A stretch of DNA of 64,000 nucleotides from Symsagittifera roscoffensis. Its lineage: Eukaryota > Xenacoelomorpha > Acoela > Convolutidae. Positions 38,700-51,739 of this stretch are shown here, one piece after another; position 1 is the stretch's first letter, and each line of letters starts with the position of its first letter. The position numbers were made by a program, and so were the translations under genes. The notes beneath the pieces are model-generated. The model was not told where the DNA came from and did not search any database. It saw nothing but the letters and a program-made list of their open reading frames with translations. The DNA lies in contig NC_087063.1 of the NCBI RefSeq assembly GCF_963678635.1, positions 24,618,701-24,682,700 on the forward strand, given 5' to 3'.

Positions 38700-39160
38700 T
38701 ATCTCCTCTTCAACTATGCGTAGTCCCGTCCCTTATCTGATGGCTCCCCTTCTCGCTCGTCCCGCGTGATTATATCGATCATCACCGCTCCCAACTTGAA
38801 GACGACCGTCCGCTTCCGCGTGCTCTTCCTCGAGCCCGACTCGTCTTCGATGTTCGAGTCCTGAATCGAATATTACACCAGGCGCTGCTTCTTTGGTCGG
38901 CCTGCTTTTTTCTTCTGGTTTTATCTTCTGGTTTTGCTTCGTCGCTCCCTCGCGCTTTCGCTTTCCACTCCTTTGTCCTTTGCTCGATCCGAACTATCTT
39001 GATTGTCCGCCTGCTTCTCCACCCGGCAAATACGCCTTCGCTTCCATTACATCATCCTCTTTTGCGCAACTGCTGATGACCTTTGCTCAACCCCACACGA
39101 CAGCAATGCTGGTTCGTAATCCGACTCTGAATTTGACTCTTCGTCTTCCTACGATTTCCC
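38700..39160 (-). pseudogene. Retroelement pol-tail fragment inside the satellite edge
   Basis: The minus-strand translation around 38790-38900 gives GRPKKQRLV, a stop, then QDSN and RKRTVVFKLGAVMIDII. These match in order the tail of the decayed Gypsy element at 27240-27450 (QRLVSYSSQDS, RKRKAVTKMGAVMID). The frame contains stops, so it is a relic. Confidence 0.65.
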
Positions 39161-41197
39161 TTTTGTCATGGAAAACACGAGAACGAGTACTAATGGAGAC
39201 TAGCACAGGCGTCTCCCAAAAGAATCATTGACAACTCATGACTCATGCCCAGATTTTGTGGGTCGCACCTCATCCGGATTTAGACAAAAATTGCAGAGTC
39301 GCGCCGAGAGTTTGAGCCTGGATAGTCTCTTTGGGTCTGGGTCGTCTCCATGTTGGTCGCAAAAGTCTGGAAATGGATGAGTTTGGTCCTACTGTTTCCT
39401 GAGCCGCGCTGTCTCCGCCTTGGTCGCGAAAATCGCGGCTGAGTTTTTTAGTTGCGAGTCTGGACATGCCAAACTTTTACCGCGATATTTCTGTCGAGCA
39501 ATCTTCATTTCGGTCGCGAAAGTCACGACGACTTATTGTGGTCGCGAAAGTCTAGAAATGCCACATTTTGGTCGCCGAAGTCTGGACATATCAAAAACTT
39601 GTCGCTAAAGTCTGGACATGCGTCTGGGATCTCGACCCGGAGTGACTTCGGAAGAAGCACTGGTGGCGATTAGCACAGCGTGTCCCGGTTGAAACAAGGA
39701 GCAAAAAAATGACGATTACTTTGTTGAAAGTGTATCGTGGGAGACACGGGAAAAGTATGTGACGGAAAGTCTTCCGTGAAAAACGGAACAAAATATGTGA
39801 CCGGAAAACTTGTAACCCTAAAAACTGTTAAGGAAAGAGTGTAACGGAAAACATACTTAAACACTTGAGATGAATAGTGCAAAGAAGTCTCAATAGACAT
39901 GGAGGGGGAAATCGGTGAGGGCTGGTTGAACTGAAGTAAATTGGCGATGGGTGGTACATGAAAGAACTAGTTGGGACTTGCGACTATTTAAAAAGTTTCC
40001 AGTAAAATTTGAGGAGGAATACTAGCAGCGGCTGGCTCGAGTAAGAAGTGTGCTGTGGAAAACACAGAAAGAAGGATTTGTGGTGAATAATACAAAAGTT
40101 CACCAAGAGTAGAATCCCAATTTCACTCATTCATATTCATTAAATTTAAAACTCAACTGATCACGAAGCGTCACAAGAAATCAAAATCTGAAACTTATCT
40201 GTAAATTAACAATAGAACCCCTAAAATTGCAGTATCACCTGCATTTTGATTATCTTTTTGGCCCCAAATGTGCGCTGTAGCTCGCATACGGCAGGATTTC
40301 TCCCACCTCACATGAGCATCCATTTTGTGTTGTAACGAGTTATCAAGTGGTTTTACGAGGTTGAATAGGAAAACCAAATATTTTCGTCTGATGAACGTCT
40401 GTTCCGTTTCTACGCAGTTATTGCCCAATATATCCGCCGGTAGCGCCGCGACTTGCGCTATTGTAAGCGTTTCTGTGAAGTAGAATGACGGCGTATTAAA
40501 GGCATGCTTCCCAATTACACCCCACGTGAATCATTTGATCCAAAGTTCTGAAAGCGTTGGAGGTTCGGCTCATTTGCTCGGCCAAAAAGCGGTAATTAGC
40601 AACGGGTTTATCTCTCCCCCAACGCCGTTCGCTGCTTGCTGCGCCATGTAATTAACAGTAATCCAGTAATGTAAATTCCGAACGCAAGTTAATAGTTAAT
40701 CCAATCAACTGTATGTGATTCAAACTAAGATCAACTGTTTCAACACCACTGGATTTTGACAGGCATCAATCAGGTATCAATCAACTGACCATCAATCAAG
40801 GTCAGTGCCAAGAACGGACTATAAACTATGTTAACTGAAATATGTATATATGACAAAAAATATGACAAACTTAGATGCACCAGAAGGAAAACCGGTGACG
40901 ACTAGACACTCTGATTAACATTTGTCGTGAATAACACTGGAAAAAGTACTGTCCGAGGGTGCCGCAGAGTCCCGAGAAACAAAGGGAAAACCATTCTCTA
41001 CAGGTTGAGTTGCCGAAATTGTGTCATGGAAAACAAGAGAACGAGTACTAATGGAGACTAGCACAGGCGTCTCCCAAAAGAATCATTGACAACTCATGAC
41101 TCATGTCCAGATTTTGTGGGTCGCACCTCATCCGGATTTAGACAAAAATTGCAGAGTCGCGCCGAGAGTTTGAGCCTGGATAGTCTCTTTGGGTCTG

Positions 41198-41512
41198 GGT
41201 TGTCTCCATGTTGGTCGCAAAATTCGCACCGCCTCCATCTCGGTCGCAAAAGTCTGGAAATGGATGAGTTTGGTCCTACTGTTTCTTGAGCCGCGCTGTC
41301 TCCGCCTTGGTCACGAAAGTCGCGGCTGAGTTTTTTAGTCGCGAGTCTGGACATGCCGAACTTTTACCGCGATATTTCTGTCGAGCCATCTTCATTTCGG
41401 TCGCGAAAGTCATGACGGATTATTGTGGTCGCGAAAGTCTGGAAATGCCACATTTTGGTCGCCGAAGTCTGGACATATCAAAAACTTGTCGCTAAAGTGT
41501 GGACATGCGTCT
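41198..41512. repeat. Internal short-period repeat within the satellite monomer
   Basis: Variants of GGTCGCRAAAGTCTGGAMATG recur every roughly 30-40 bases in this part of the monomer (for example GTCGCAAAAGTCTGG, GTCGCGAAAGTCTGG, GTCGCCGAAGTCTGG, GTCGCTAAAGTGTGG). The same block is present in each monomer, so the satellite unit itself grew partly by tandem duplication. Confidence 0.75.
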
Positions 41513-44500
41513 GGGATCTCGACCCGGGGTGACTTCGGAAAAAGTACTGGTGGCGATTAGCACAGCGTGTCCCGGTTGAAACAAGGAGCAAAAAAGTGAC
41601 GATTACTTTGTTGAAAGTGTATCGTGGGAGACACGGGAAAAGTATGTGACGGAAAGTCTTCCGTGAAAAACGTAACAAATTATGTGACCGGAAAACTTGT
41701 AACCCTAAAAACTGATAAGGAAAGAGTGTAATGGAAAATATACTTGAACACTTGAGATGAATAGTGCAAAGACGTCTCAATAGACATGGAGGGGGAATCG
41801 GTGAGGGCTGGTTGAACTGAAGTAAATTGGCGATGGGTGGTACATGAAAGAACTAGTTGCGACTATTTAAAAAATTTTCAGTAAAATTTGAGGAGGAATA
41901 CCAGCAGCGGCTGGCTCGAGTAAGAAGTGTGCTGTGGAAAACACAGAAAGAAGGTTTTGTGGTGAATAATACAGAAGTTCACCAAGAGTAGAATCCCAAC
42001 TTCACTCATTCATATTCATTAAAGTTAAAACTCAACTGATCACGAAGCGTCACAAGAAATCAAAATGTGAAACTTATCTGTAAATTAACAATAGAACCCC
42101 TAAAATTGCAGTATCACCTGCATTTTGATTATCTTTTTGGCCCCAAATGTGCGCTGTAGCTCGCATACGGCAGGATTTCTCCCACCCCACATGAGCATCC
42201 ATTTTGTGTTGTAACGAGTTATCAAATGGTTTTACGAGGTTGAATAGGAAAACCAAATATTTTTGTCTGATGAACGTCTGTTCCGCTTCTACGCAGTTAT
42301 TGCCCAATATATCCGCCGGTAGCGCCGCGACTTGCGCTATTGTAAGCGTTTCTGTGAAGTAGAATGACGGCGGATTAAAGGCATGCTTCCAAATTACACC
42401 CCACGTGAATCATTTGATCCAAAGTTCTGACAGCATTGGAGGTTCGGCTCATTTATTCGGCCAAAAAGCGGTAATTAGCAACGGATTTATCTCTCCCCCA
42501 ACGCCGTTCGCTGCTTGCTGCGCCATGTAATTAACAGTAATCCAGTAATGTAAATTCCGAACGCAAGTTAATAGTTAATCCAATCAACTGTATGTGATTC
42601 AAACTAAGATCAACTGTTTCAACACCACTGGATTTTGACAGGCATCAATCAGGTATCAATCAACTGACCATCAATCAAGGTCAGTGCCAAGAACGGACTA
42701 TAAACTATGTTAACTGAAATATGTATATATGACAAAAAATATGACAAACTTAGATGCACCAGAAGGAAAACCGGTGACGACTAGACACTCTGATTAACAT
42801 TTGTCTTGAATAACACTGGAAAAAGTACTATTCGAGGGTGCCGCAGAGTCCCGAGAAACAAAGGGAAAACCATTCTCTACAGTTTGAGTTGCCGAAATTG
42901 TGTCATGGAAAACAAGAGAACATGCACTAATGGAGACTAGCACAGGCGTCTCCCAAAAGAATCATTGACAACTCATGACTCATTTCCAGATTTTGTGGAT
43001 CGCACCTCATCCGAATTTAGAAACAAATTGCAGAGTCGCGCCGAGAGTTTAAGCCTGGAAAGTCTCTTTGTGTCTGAGTCGTCTCCATGTTGGTCGCAAA
43101 ATTCGCGCCGCCGCCATCTCCGTCGCAAAAGTCTGGAAATGGATGAGTTTGGTTCTACTGTTTCCTGAGCCGCGCTGTCTCCGCCTTGCTCGCGAAAGTC
43201 GCGGCTGAGTTTTTGGTCGCGAGTCTGGACATGCCAATTTTTTGTCGCGATATTTCTGTCGAGCCATCTTCTTTTCGATCGCGAAAGTCACGACGGTTTA
43301 TTGTAGTCGCGAAAGTCTGGAAAGCCACATTTTGGTCGCCGAAGTCTGGACATGCCAAAAATTTGTCGCTAAAGTCTGGACATGCGTCTGGGATCTCGAC
43401 CCGGGGTGACTTCGGAAGAGGTACTGGTGGCGACTAGCACAGCGTGTCCCGGTTGAAACGAGGAGCAAAAAAGTGACGATAACTTTGTTGAAAATGTATC
43501 GTGGGAGACACGGGAAAAGTATGTGACGGAAAAAGTCTGCCGTGAAAAACGGAACAAAATATGTGACCGGAAAAGTTGTAACCCTAAAAATTGTTACGGA
43601 AAGAGTGTAACGGAAAAACTACTTAAATACCTGAGATGAATACGGCAAAGACGTCTCAATAGACATGGAGGGGGAAATCGGTGAGGGCTGGTTGAACTGA
43701 AGTAAATTGGCGATGGGTGGTACATGAAAGAACTAGTTTCCAGTAAAATTTGAGGAGGAATACCAGCAGCGGCTGGCTCGAATAAGAAGTGTGCTGTGGA
43801 AAACACAGAAAGAAGGATTTGTGGTGAATAATACAGAAATTCACCAAGAGTAGAATCCCAATTTCACTCATTCATATTCATAAAATTTAAAACTCAACTG
43901 ATCACGAAGCGTCACAAGAAATCAAAATGTGAAACTTATCTGTAAATTAACAATAAAACCCCTAAAATTGCAGTATCACCTGCATTTTGATTATCTTTTT
44001 GGCCCCAAATGTGCGCGGTAGCTCGCATACGGCAGGATTTCTCCCACCTCACATGAGCATCCATTTTGTGTTGTAACGAGTTATCAAATGGTTTTACGAG
44101 GTTGAATAGGAAAACCAAATATTTTTGTCTGATGAACGTCTGTTCCGCTTCTACGCAGTTATTGCCCAATATATCCGCCGGTAGCGCCGCGACTTGCGCT
44201 ATTGTAAGCGTTTCTGTGAAGTAGAATGACGGCGGATTAAAGGCATGCTTCCCAATTACACCCCACGTGAATCATTTGATCCAAAGTTCTGACAGCATTG
44301 GAGGTTCGACTCATTTGCTTGGCCAAAAAGCGGTAATTAGCAACGGGTTTATCTCTCCCCCAAGGCCGTTCGCTGCTTGCTGCGCCATGTAATTAACAGT
44401 AATCCAGTAAAGTGAATTCCGAACGCAAGTTAATAGTTAATCTACTCAACTGTATGTGATTCAAACTAAGATCAACTGTTTCAGCACCACTGGATTTTGA

Positions 44501-47500
44501 CAGGTATCAATCAGGTATCAATCAACTGACCATCAATCAAGGTCAGTGCCAAGAACGGACTATTAACTATGATAACTGAAATATGTATATATGATAAAAG
44601 ATATGACAAACTTAGATGCACCAGAAGGAAAACCGGTGACGACTAGACACTCTGATTAACATTTGTCGTGGATAACACTGGAAAACGTACTATTTGAGGA
44701 TGCCGCAGAGTCCCGAGAAACAAAGGGAAAACCATTCTCTATAGTTTGAGTTGCCGAAATTGTGTCATGGAAAACAAGAGAACAAGTACTAATGGAGACT
44801 AGCACAGGCGTCTCCCAAAAGAATCATTGACAACTCATGACTCATGTCCAGATTTTGTGGATCGCACCTCATCCGAATTTAGAAACAAATTGCAAAGTCG
44901 CGCCGAGATTTTAAGCCTGGAAAGTCTCTTTGGGTCTGGGTCGTCTCCACGTTGGTCGCAAAATTCGCGTCGCCGCCATCTCCGTCACAAAAGTCTGGAA
45001 ATGGATGAGTTTGGTTCTACTGTTTCCTGAGCCGCGCTGTCTCCGCCTTGCTCGCGAAAGTCGCGGCTGAGTTTTTGGTCGCGAGTCTGGACATGCCAAT
45101 TTTTTGTCGCGATATTTCTGTCGAGCCATCTTCATTTCGGTCGCGAAAGTCACGACGGATTATTGTAGTCGCGAAAGTCTGGAAAGCCACATTTTGGTCG
45201 CCGAAGTCTGGACATGCCAAAAATTTGTCGCTAAAGTCTGGACATGCGTCTGGGATCTCGACCCGGGGTGACTTCGGAAGAGGTACTGGTGGCGACTAGC
45301 ACAGCGTGTCCCGGTTGAAACGAGGAGCAAAAAAGTGGCAATTATTTTGTTGAAAATGTATCGTGGGAGACACGGGAAAAGTATGTGACGGAAAAAGTCT
45401 GCCGTGAAAAACGGAACAAAATATGTGACCGGAAAAGTTGTAACCCTAAAAATTGTTACGGAAAGAGTGTAACGGAAAAACTACTTAAATACCTGAGATG
45501 AATACCGCAAAGACGTCTCAATAGACATGGAGGGGGAAATCGGTGAGGGCTGGTTGAACTGAAGTAAATTGGCGATGGGTGGTGCATGAAAGAACTAGTT
45601 AAGACTATTTAAAAAATTTCCAGTAAAATTTGAGGAGGAATACCAGCAGCGGCTGGCTCGAGTAAGAAGTGTGCTGTGGAAAACACAGAAAGAAGGATTT
45701 GTGGTGAATAATACAGAATTTCACCAAGAGTAGAATCCCAATTTCACTCATTCATATTCATTAAATTTAAAAATCAACTGATCACGAAGCGTCACAAGAA
45801 ATCAAAATGTGAAACTTATCTGTAAATTAACAATAGAACCCCTAAAATTGCAGTATCACCTGCATTTTGGTTATCTTTTTGGCCCCAAATGTGCGCGGTA
45901 GCTCGCATACGGCAGGATTTCTCCCAACTCACATGAGCATCCATTTTGTGTTGTAACGAGTTATCAAATGGTTTTACGAGGTTGAATAGGAAAACCAAAT
46001 ATTTTTGTCTGATGAACGTCTGTTCCGCTTCTACGCAGTTATTGCCCAATATATCCGCCGGTAGCGCCGCGACTTGCGCTATTGTAAGCGTTTCTGTGAA
46101 GTAGACTGACGGCGGATTAAAGGCATGCTTCCCAATTACACCCCACGTGAATCATTTGATCCAAAGTTCTGACAGCATTGGAGGTTCGACTCATTTGCTC
46201 GGCCAAAAAGCGGTAATTAGCAACGGGTTTATCTCTCCCCCAAGGCCGTTCGCTGCTTGCTGCGCCATGTAATTAAGAGTAATCCAGTAAAGTAAATTCC
46301 GAACGCAAGTTAATAGTTAATCCAATCAACTGTATGTGATTCAAACTAAGATCAACTGTTTCAGCACCACTGGATTTTGACAGGTATCAATCAGGTATCA
46401 ATCAACTGACCATCAATCAAGGTCAGTGCCAAGAACGGACTATTAACTATGATAACTGAAATATGTATATATGATAAAAGATATGACAAACTTAGATGCA
46501 CCAGAAGGAAAACCGGTGACGACTAGACACTCTGATTAACATTTGTCGTGGATAACACTGGAAAAAGTACTATTCGAGGGTGCCGCAGAGTCCCGAGAAA
46601 CAAAGGGAAAACCATTCTCTACAGTTTGAGTTGCCGAAATTGTGTCATGGAAAACAAGAGAACGAGTACTAATGAATACTAGCACAAGCGTCTCCCAAAA
46701 GAATCATTGACAACTCATGACTCATGTCCAGATTTTGTGGATCGCACCTCATCTGAATTTAGAAACAAATTGCAGAGTCACGCCGAGAGTTTAAGCCTGG
46801 AAAGTCTCTTTGGGTCTGGGTCGTCTCCACGTTGGTCGCAAAATTCGCGCCGCCGCCATCTCCGTCGCGAAAGTCTGGAAATGGATGAGTTTGGTTCTAC
46901 TGTTTCCTGAGCCGCGCTGTCTCCGCCTTGCTCGCGAAAGTCGCGGCTGAGCTTTTGGTCGCGAGTCTGGACATGCCAATTTTTTGTCGCGATATTTCTG
47001 TCGAGCCATCTTCATTTCGGTCGCGAAAGTCACGACGGATTATTGTAGTCGCGAAAGTCTGGAAAGCCACATTTTGGTCGCCGAAGTCTGGACATGCCAA
47101 AAACTTGTCGCTAAAAACTGGACATGCGTCTGGGATCTCGACCCGGGGTGACTTCGGAAGAGGTACTGGTGGCGACTAGCACAGCGTGTCCCGGTTGAAA
47201 CGAGGAGCAAAAAAGTGGCGATAAGTTTTTTGAAAATGTATCGTGGGAGACACGGGAAAAGTATGTGACGGGAAAAGTCTGCCGTGAAAAACGGAACAAA
47301 ATATGTGACCGGAAAAGTTGTAACCCTAAAAATTGTTACGGAAAGAGTGTAGCGGAAAAAATACTTAAATACTTGAGATGCATACGGCAAAGACGTCTCA
47401 ATAGACATGGAGGGGGAAATCGGTGAGGGCTGGTTGAACTGAAGTAAATTGGCGATGGGTGGTACATGAAAGAACTAGTTGCGACTATTTAAAAAATTTT

Positions 47501-49233
47501 CAGTAAAATTTGAGGAGGAATACCAGCAGCGGCTGGCTCGAGTAAGAAGTGTGCTGTGGAAAACACAGAAAGAAGGTTTTGTGGTGAATAATACAGAAGT
47601 TCACCAAGAGTAGAATCCCAACTTCACTCATTCATATTCATTAAAGTTAAAACTCAACTGATCACGAAGCGTCACAAGAAATCAAAATGTGAAACTTATC
47701 TGTAAATTAACAATAGAACCCCTAAAATTGCAGTATCACCTGCATTTTGATTATCTTTTTGGCCCCAAATGTGCGCTGTAGCTCGCATACGGCAGGATTT
47801 CTCCCACCCCACATGAGCATCCATTTTGTGTTGTAACGAGTTATCAAATGGTTTTACGAGGTTGAATAGGAAAACCAAATATTTTTGTCTGATGAACGTC
47901 TGTTCCGCTTCTACGCAGTTATTGCCCAATATATCCGCCGGTAGCGCCGCGACTTGCGCTATTGTAAGCGTTTCTGTGAAGTAGAATGACGGCGGATTAA
48001 AGGCATGCTTCCCAATTACACCCCACGTGAATCATTTGATCCAAAGTTCTGACAGCATTGGAGGTTCGGCTCATTTGCTCGGCCAAAAAGCGGTAATTAG
48101 CAACGGGTTTATCTCTCCCCCAAGGCCGATCGCTGATTGCTGCGCCATGTAATTAACAGTAATCCAGTGAAGTAAATTCCGAACGCAAGTTAATAGTTAA
48201 TCCAATCAACTGTATGTGATTCAAACTAAAATCAACTGTTTCAGCACCACTGGATTTTGACAGGTATCAATCAGGTATCAATCAACTGACCATCAATCAA
48301 GGTCAGTGCCAAGAACGGACTATCAACTATGATAACTGAAATATGTATATATGACAAAAGATATGACAAACTTAGATGCACCAGAAGGAAAACCGGTGAC
48401 GACTAGACACTCTGATTAACATTTGTCGTGGATAACACTGAAAAAAGTACTATTCGAGGGTGCCGCAGAGTCCCGAGAAACAAAGGGAAAACCATTCTCT
48501 ACAGTTTGAGTTGCCGAAATTGTGTCATGGAAAACAAGAGAACGAGCACTAATGGAGACTAGCACAGGCGTCTCCCAAAAGAATCATTGACAACTCATGA
48601 CTCATTTCCAGATTTTGTGGATCGCACCTCATCCGAATTTAGAAACAAATTGCAGAGTCGCGCCGAGAGTTTAAGCCTGGAAAGTCTCTTTGGGTCTGGG
48701 TCGTCTCCACGTTGGTCGCAAAATTCGCGCCGCTGCCATCTCCGTCGCAAAAGTCTGGAAATGGATGAGTTTGGTTCTACTGTTTCCTGAGCCGCGCTGT
48801 CTCCGCCTTGCTCGCGAAAGTCGCGGCTGAGTTTTTGGTCGCGAGTCTGGACATGCCAATTTTTTGTCGCGATATTTCTGTCGAGCCATCTTCATTTCGG
48901 TCGCGAAAGTCACGACGGATTATTGTAGTCGCGAAAGTCTGGAAAGCCACATTTTGGTCGCCGAAGTCTGGACATGCCAAAAATTTGTCGCTAAAGTCTG
49001 GACATGCGTCTGGGATCTCGACCCGGGGTGACTTCGGAAAAAGTACTGGTGGCGATTAGCACAGCGTGTCCCGGTTGAAAAAAGGAGCAAAAAAGTGACG
49101 ATTACTTTGTTGAAAATGTATCGTGGGAGACACGGGAAAAATATGTGACGGGAAAAGTCTGCCGTGAAAAACGGAACAAAATATGTGACCGGAAAAGTTG
49201 TAACCCTAAAAATTTTTACGGAAAGAGTGTAAC

Positions 49234-49620
49234 CATACTTGTCAACAGGCCGGGCCGCCCGTGGGCCTCAACGGGCCGGGCCGAGGTTTTCACTTTTGTC
49301 AACGGGCCCCAACGGGCCTTACTTTTTTTGACTAACCAATGTTATGTTTCAGTGCGCACTGTACAGCTTGCAGTGTGCTAAACGACATGACTACTACGTT
49401 CACTGCCGATTCATTGCAGAAAAAAGGTTTTTATAAATAAGTAAAACAATTAATTAAAATTGTTTTGAAACAAATTTGTTTTTTTTACCAAAAAAGCAGC
49501 AACGGGCCCCAACGGGCCGATATTTAATAAATTCCCTGTTTATCGGGCCGCCAACGGGCTCGACTTGAATTATATCGGGCCGGGCCGGGCCTCAATTATG
49601 GCGGCCCGTTAACAAGTCTG
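49234..49620. mobile_element. hAT-type MITE rich in GGGCC
   Basis: This is a 387-bp insert in a satellite monomer, flanked by the exact 8-bp duplication AGTGTAAC (49226-49233 and 49621-49628). Terminal inverted repeats are CATACTTGTCAAC at the left and the complement of GTTAACAAGTCTG at the right, with subterminal GGGCC-rich repeats. There is no transposase frame. The 8-bp target duplication and CA...TG ends fit the hAT superfamily. Confidence 0.9.
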
Positions 49621-50059
49621 AGTGTAACGGAAAAAATATTTAAAGACTTGAGATGAATAGTGCAAAGACGTCTCAATAGACATGGAGGGGAAAATCGGTG
49701 AGGGCTGGTTGAACTGAAGAAAATTGGTGGTGGGTGGTACATGAAAGAACTAGTTGCGACTATTTAAAAAATTTCCAGAAATATTTGAGGAATACCAGCA
49801 GCGGCTGGCTCGAGTAAGAAGTGTGCTGTGGAAAAAACAGAAAGAAGGATTTGTGGTGAATAGTACAGAAGTGCACCAAGAGTAGAATCCCAACTTCACT
49901 CATTCATATTCATTAAATTTAAAACTCAACTGATCACGAAGCGTCACAATAAATCAAAATGTGAAACTTATATGTAAATTAACATTAGAACCCCTAAAAT
50001 TGCAGTATCACCTGCATTTTGAATATCTTTTTGGCCCCGAATGTGCGCAGTAGCTCGCA

Positions 50060-50492
50060 CAGGGGCGGATCTAGGATTTTCTCGAGGGGGGGGGGGGGGG
50101 GCGGATTTTCAAAAAATTTTGACGACCTTTTTTTTTTTTAGGTCGACCAAATTGATTTTTCGAGCTCTCCCAAAGCACTGTTTTGCCCCTTTTTTGGCAA
50201 AGTTTTCTGCGCCGCAGGCAAATTTTTGAAAAAACAGTCAAAAAAAGCCGTTTTTGGGCACTTTTTGAAAAATTTTGACAAAAAAATAGCGTTTTTTTGG
50301 CGCGCGCTCCCCCTCAAAGTTAGTATATATTGGCGCCAAAGGCGCCTTTAGAAAAAATTTAGGGTCGGTCGGCCAAAAATGGATTTCTGAAAAAGTATCA
50401 AAGGGGGACCCTTTGGGTCGGCAGGGGGTCGAATCCCTGAGGGGGGGGGGGGGGCGTCTGCCCCCCTCCCGCCCCCCCTAAATCCGCCCCTG
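50060..50492. mobile_element. hAT-type MITE with CAGGGGCGGAT ends
   Basis: This is a 433-bp insert in the last satellite unit, flanked by the exact 8-bp duplication AGCTCGCA (50052-50059 and 50493-50500). The inverted ends are CAGGGGCGGATCTAGG and CCTAAATCCGCCCCTG. The interior is poly-G/C and poly-T rich, without coding sequence. Confidence 0.92.
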
Positions 50493-50601
50493 AGCTCGCA
50501 TACGGCGGGATTTCTCCCACCTCACATGAGCATCCATTTTGTGTTGTAACGAGGTAGCAAGTGGTTTTACGAGGTTGAATAGGAAAACCAAATATTTTTG
50601 T

Positions 50602-51438
50602 AAGAGCCAACAAAGTCTGGAAAAGCCTGATTCCTTTCATTTTATTAAATCCTCATTACTTTGCTGGAATACCTATCCGTTGTATAGCTACATTCCAGGG
50701 ATTTGTAAATAAAAAATACAAGTCTCCTTTTTGAAACTCAAACTCATGTAAAAAGTAATATTTAATAATATAAATTATTAGCGACACAATTTACACAAAA
50801 GCAGCATTTTAAGAAATAAACATCATATGATATTGGTAAGGCACTAAGGAGCAAAAGATGAAAAGATGATGTATTTGGCAACAAATTAAGGACATCAGAT
50901 AAGGCAAAAGATATGGTCAGTGACAAATGTAAGGCAGCATCGAAGAGAAACTGTTTCGTTCAGCTTTGTGGGTCTTGTCGGTTAAACTTGCATTCCCTTA
51001 AACTCGACCTTTTCATTTATTGTACACGTATACAACTCGGCGACATTGATTTCTTTCCATTGAACTTTTAAACATTACGAGGCCAAACTGTGCATTGTAA
51101 GCGGATTCCACAACAGGCCAAAATCAGATTTGTCGCGGAACCCGCAACATTGCTACTTTTCTTTGATTTTTTTTGCTGTTTTGGATTATCAGAAGCATAT
51201 CAAAATTAAATTTAAGCATACCAGTTTATTCTGATGAAACTTCAATTCTTTTAGGATTTTAAAACAAAAATGGAAAAACGGGCACTTAAACGGTAGGAAG
51301 AAGGCATCATATTCAATTTTGATGTTTTGACTCAATTAAGGTTCAGACATAATAAAACAATAAACTTGATGACTGAAGTGGCCCAAATGAATTGTTTCTC
51401 TATTATCGGTCATTAGACTAGTAAATAGTTTAACTTGA
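50602..51438. other. Unique AT-rich sequence between satellite and host gene
   Basis: The satellite match ends at 50601. The sequence that follows does not recur in the window and shows no supported ORF. It lies just downstream of the polyadenylation signal of the minus-strand gene. Confidence 0.5.
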
Positions 51439-51444
51439 TTTATT
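51439..51444 (-). terminator. Polyadenylation signal AATAAA
   Basis: AATAAA on the minus strand lies about 36 bases after the stop codon of the predicted last exon, a normal distance for a short 3' UTR. Confidence 0.5.
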
Positions 51445-51479
51445 TCAATATGATGCAGATACTACTGAGGAACTTTTGT

Positions 51480-51739
51480 TCAGGTGTGTGCTGCGAATGC
51501 GACTGAAGTAGTCGGGATTACGTGAGGCGCAACAGCAGGAGTCGCCATCTGCATCATGTGTTGGAGAGAGGTAACAGCGGCCGGGTGAGTTGCGAAAGAG
51601 AAAGCGGGCACAGAGGAGACTGAAGAGTGAGACGAAGAGATGAGATGTTGGGTGTCCATGTAGTTCCTCGGAGGAGCTGGCGGATACCGAGAACCCATCG
51701 TGTCCAGAGAGCAATTGAGAGACGCGTTTGTTGATCGAC
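51480..51739 (-). CDS. Host gene, exon 3 (C-terminal exon)
   Basis: On the minus strand the acceptor TGATTTCAG precedes the exon, and the frame stays open to a stop. It needs one base from the previous exon to complete its first codon, which matches the phase left by the exon 2 donor. The encoded 85 residues are Pro/Ser/Ala/His/Met-rich (SRYPPAPPRNYMDTQH, HPAAVTSLQHMMQM). The composition is typical of disordered regions of transcription regulators. No domain is recognised. AATAAA follows 36 bases after the stop. Confidence 0.6.

Larger units (their letters stand above)
39165..50601. repeat. Satellite array, ~1.88-kb monomer
   Basis: Units beginning GTCATGGAAAAC start at 39165, 41023, 42902, 44764, 46644 and 48524, giving periods of 1858, 1879, 1862, 1880 and 1880. 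The sixth unit is truncated at 50601 and carries two MITE insertions. Adjacent units differ by point changes and small indels. The last four are more alike than the first two. Conserved small open frames (77, 80, 67 and 83 codons) recur in every copy, but the whole monomer is equally conserved, so they are not evidence of coding. Confidence 0.95.

Noticed and set aside
40195-40428. A 77-codon frame repeated in every satellite unit
   Set aside because: The whole monomer is conserved to the same degree and no domain is visible; conservation comes from array homogenisation.
42250-42330. A hammerhead ribozyme (CTGATGA in each satellite unit)
   Set aside because: No GAAA core follows at the right distance and no flanking stems form.
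39165-50601. A CRISPR-like array
   Set aside because: Repeats are long, contiguous and lack unique spacers; this is a satellite.
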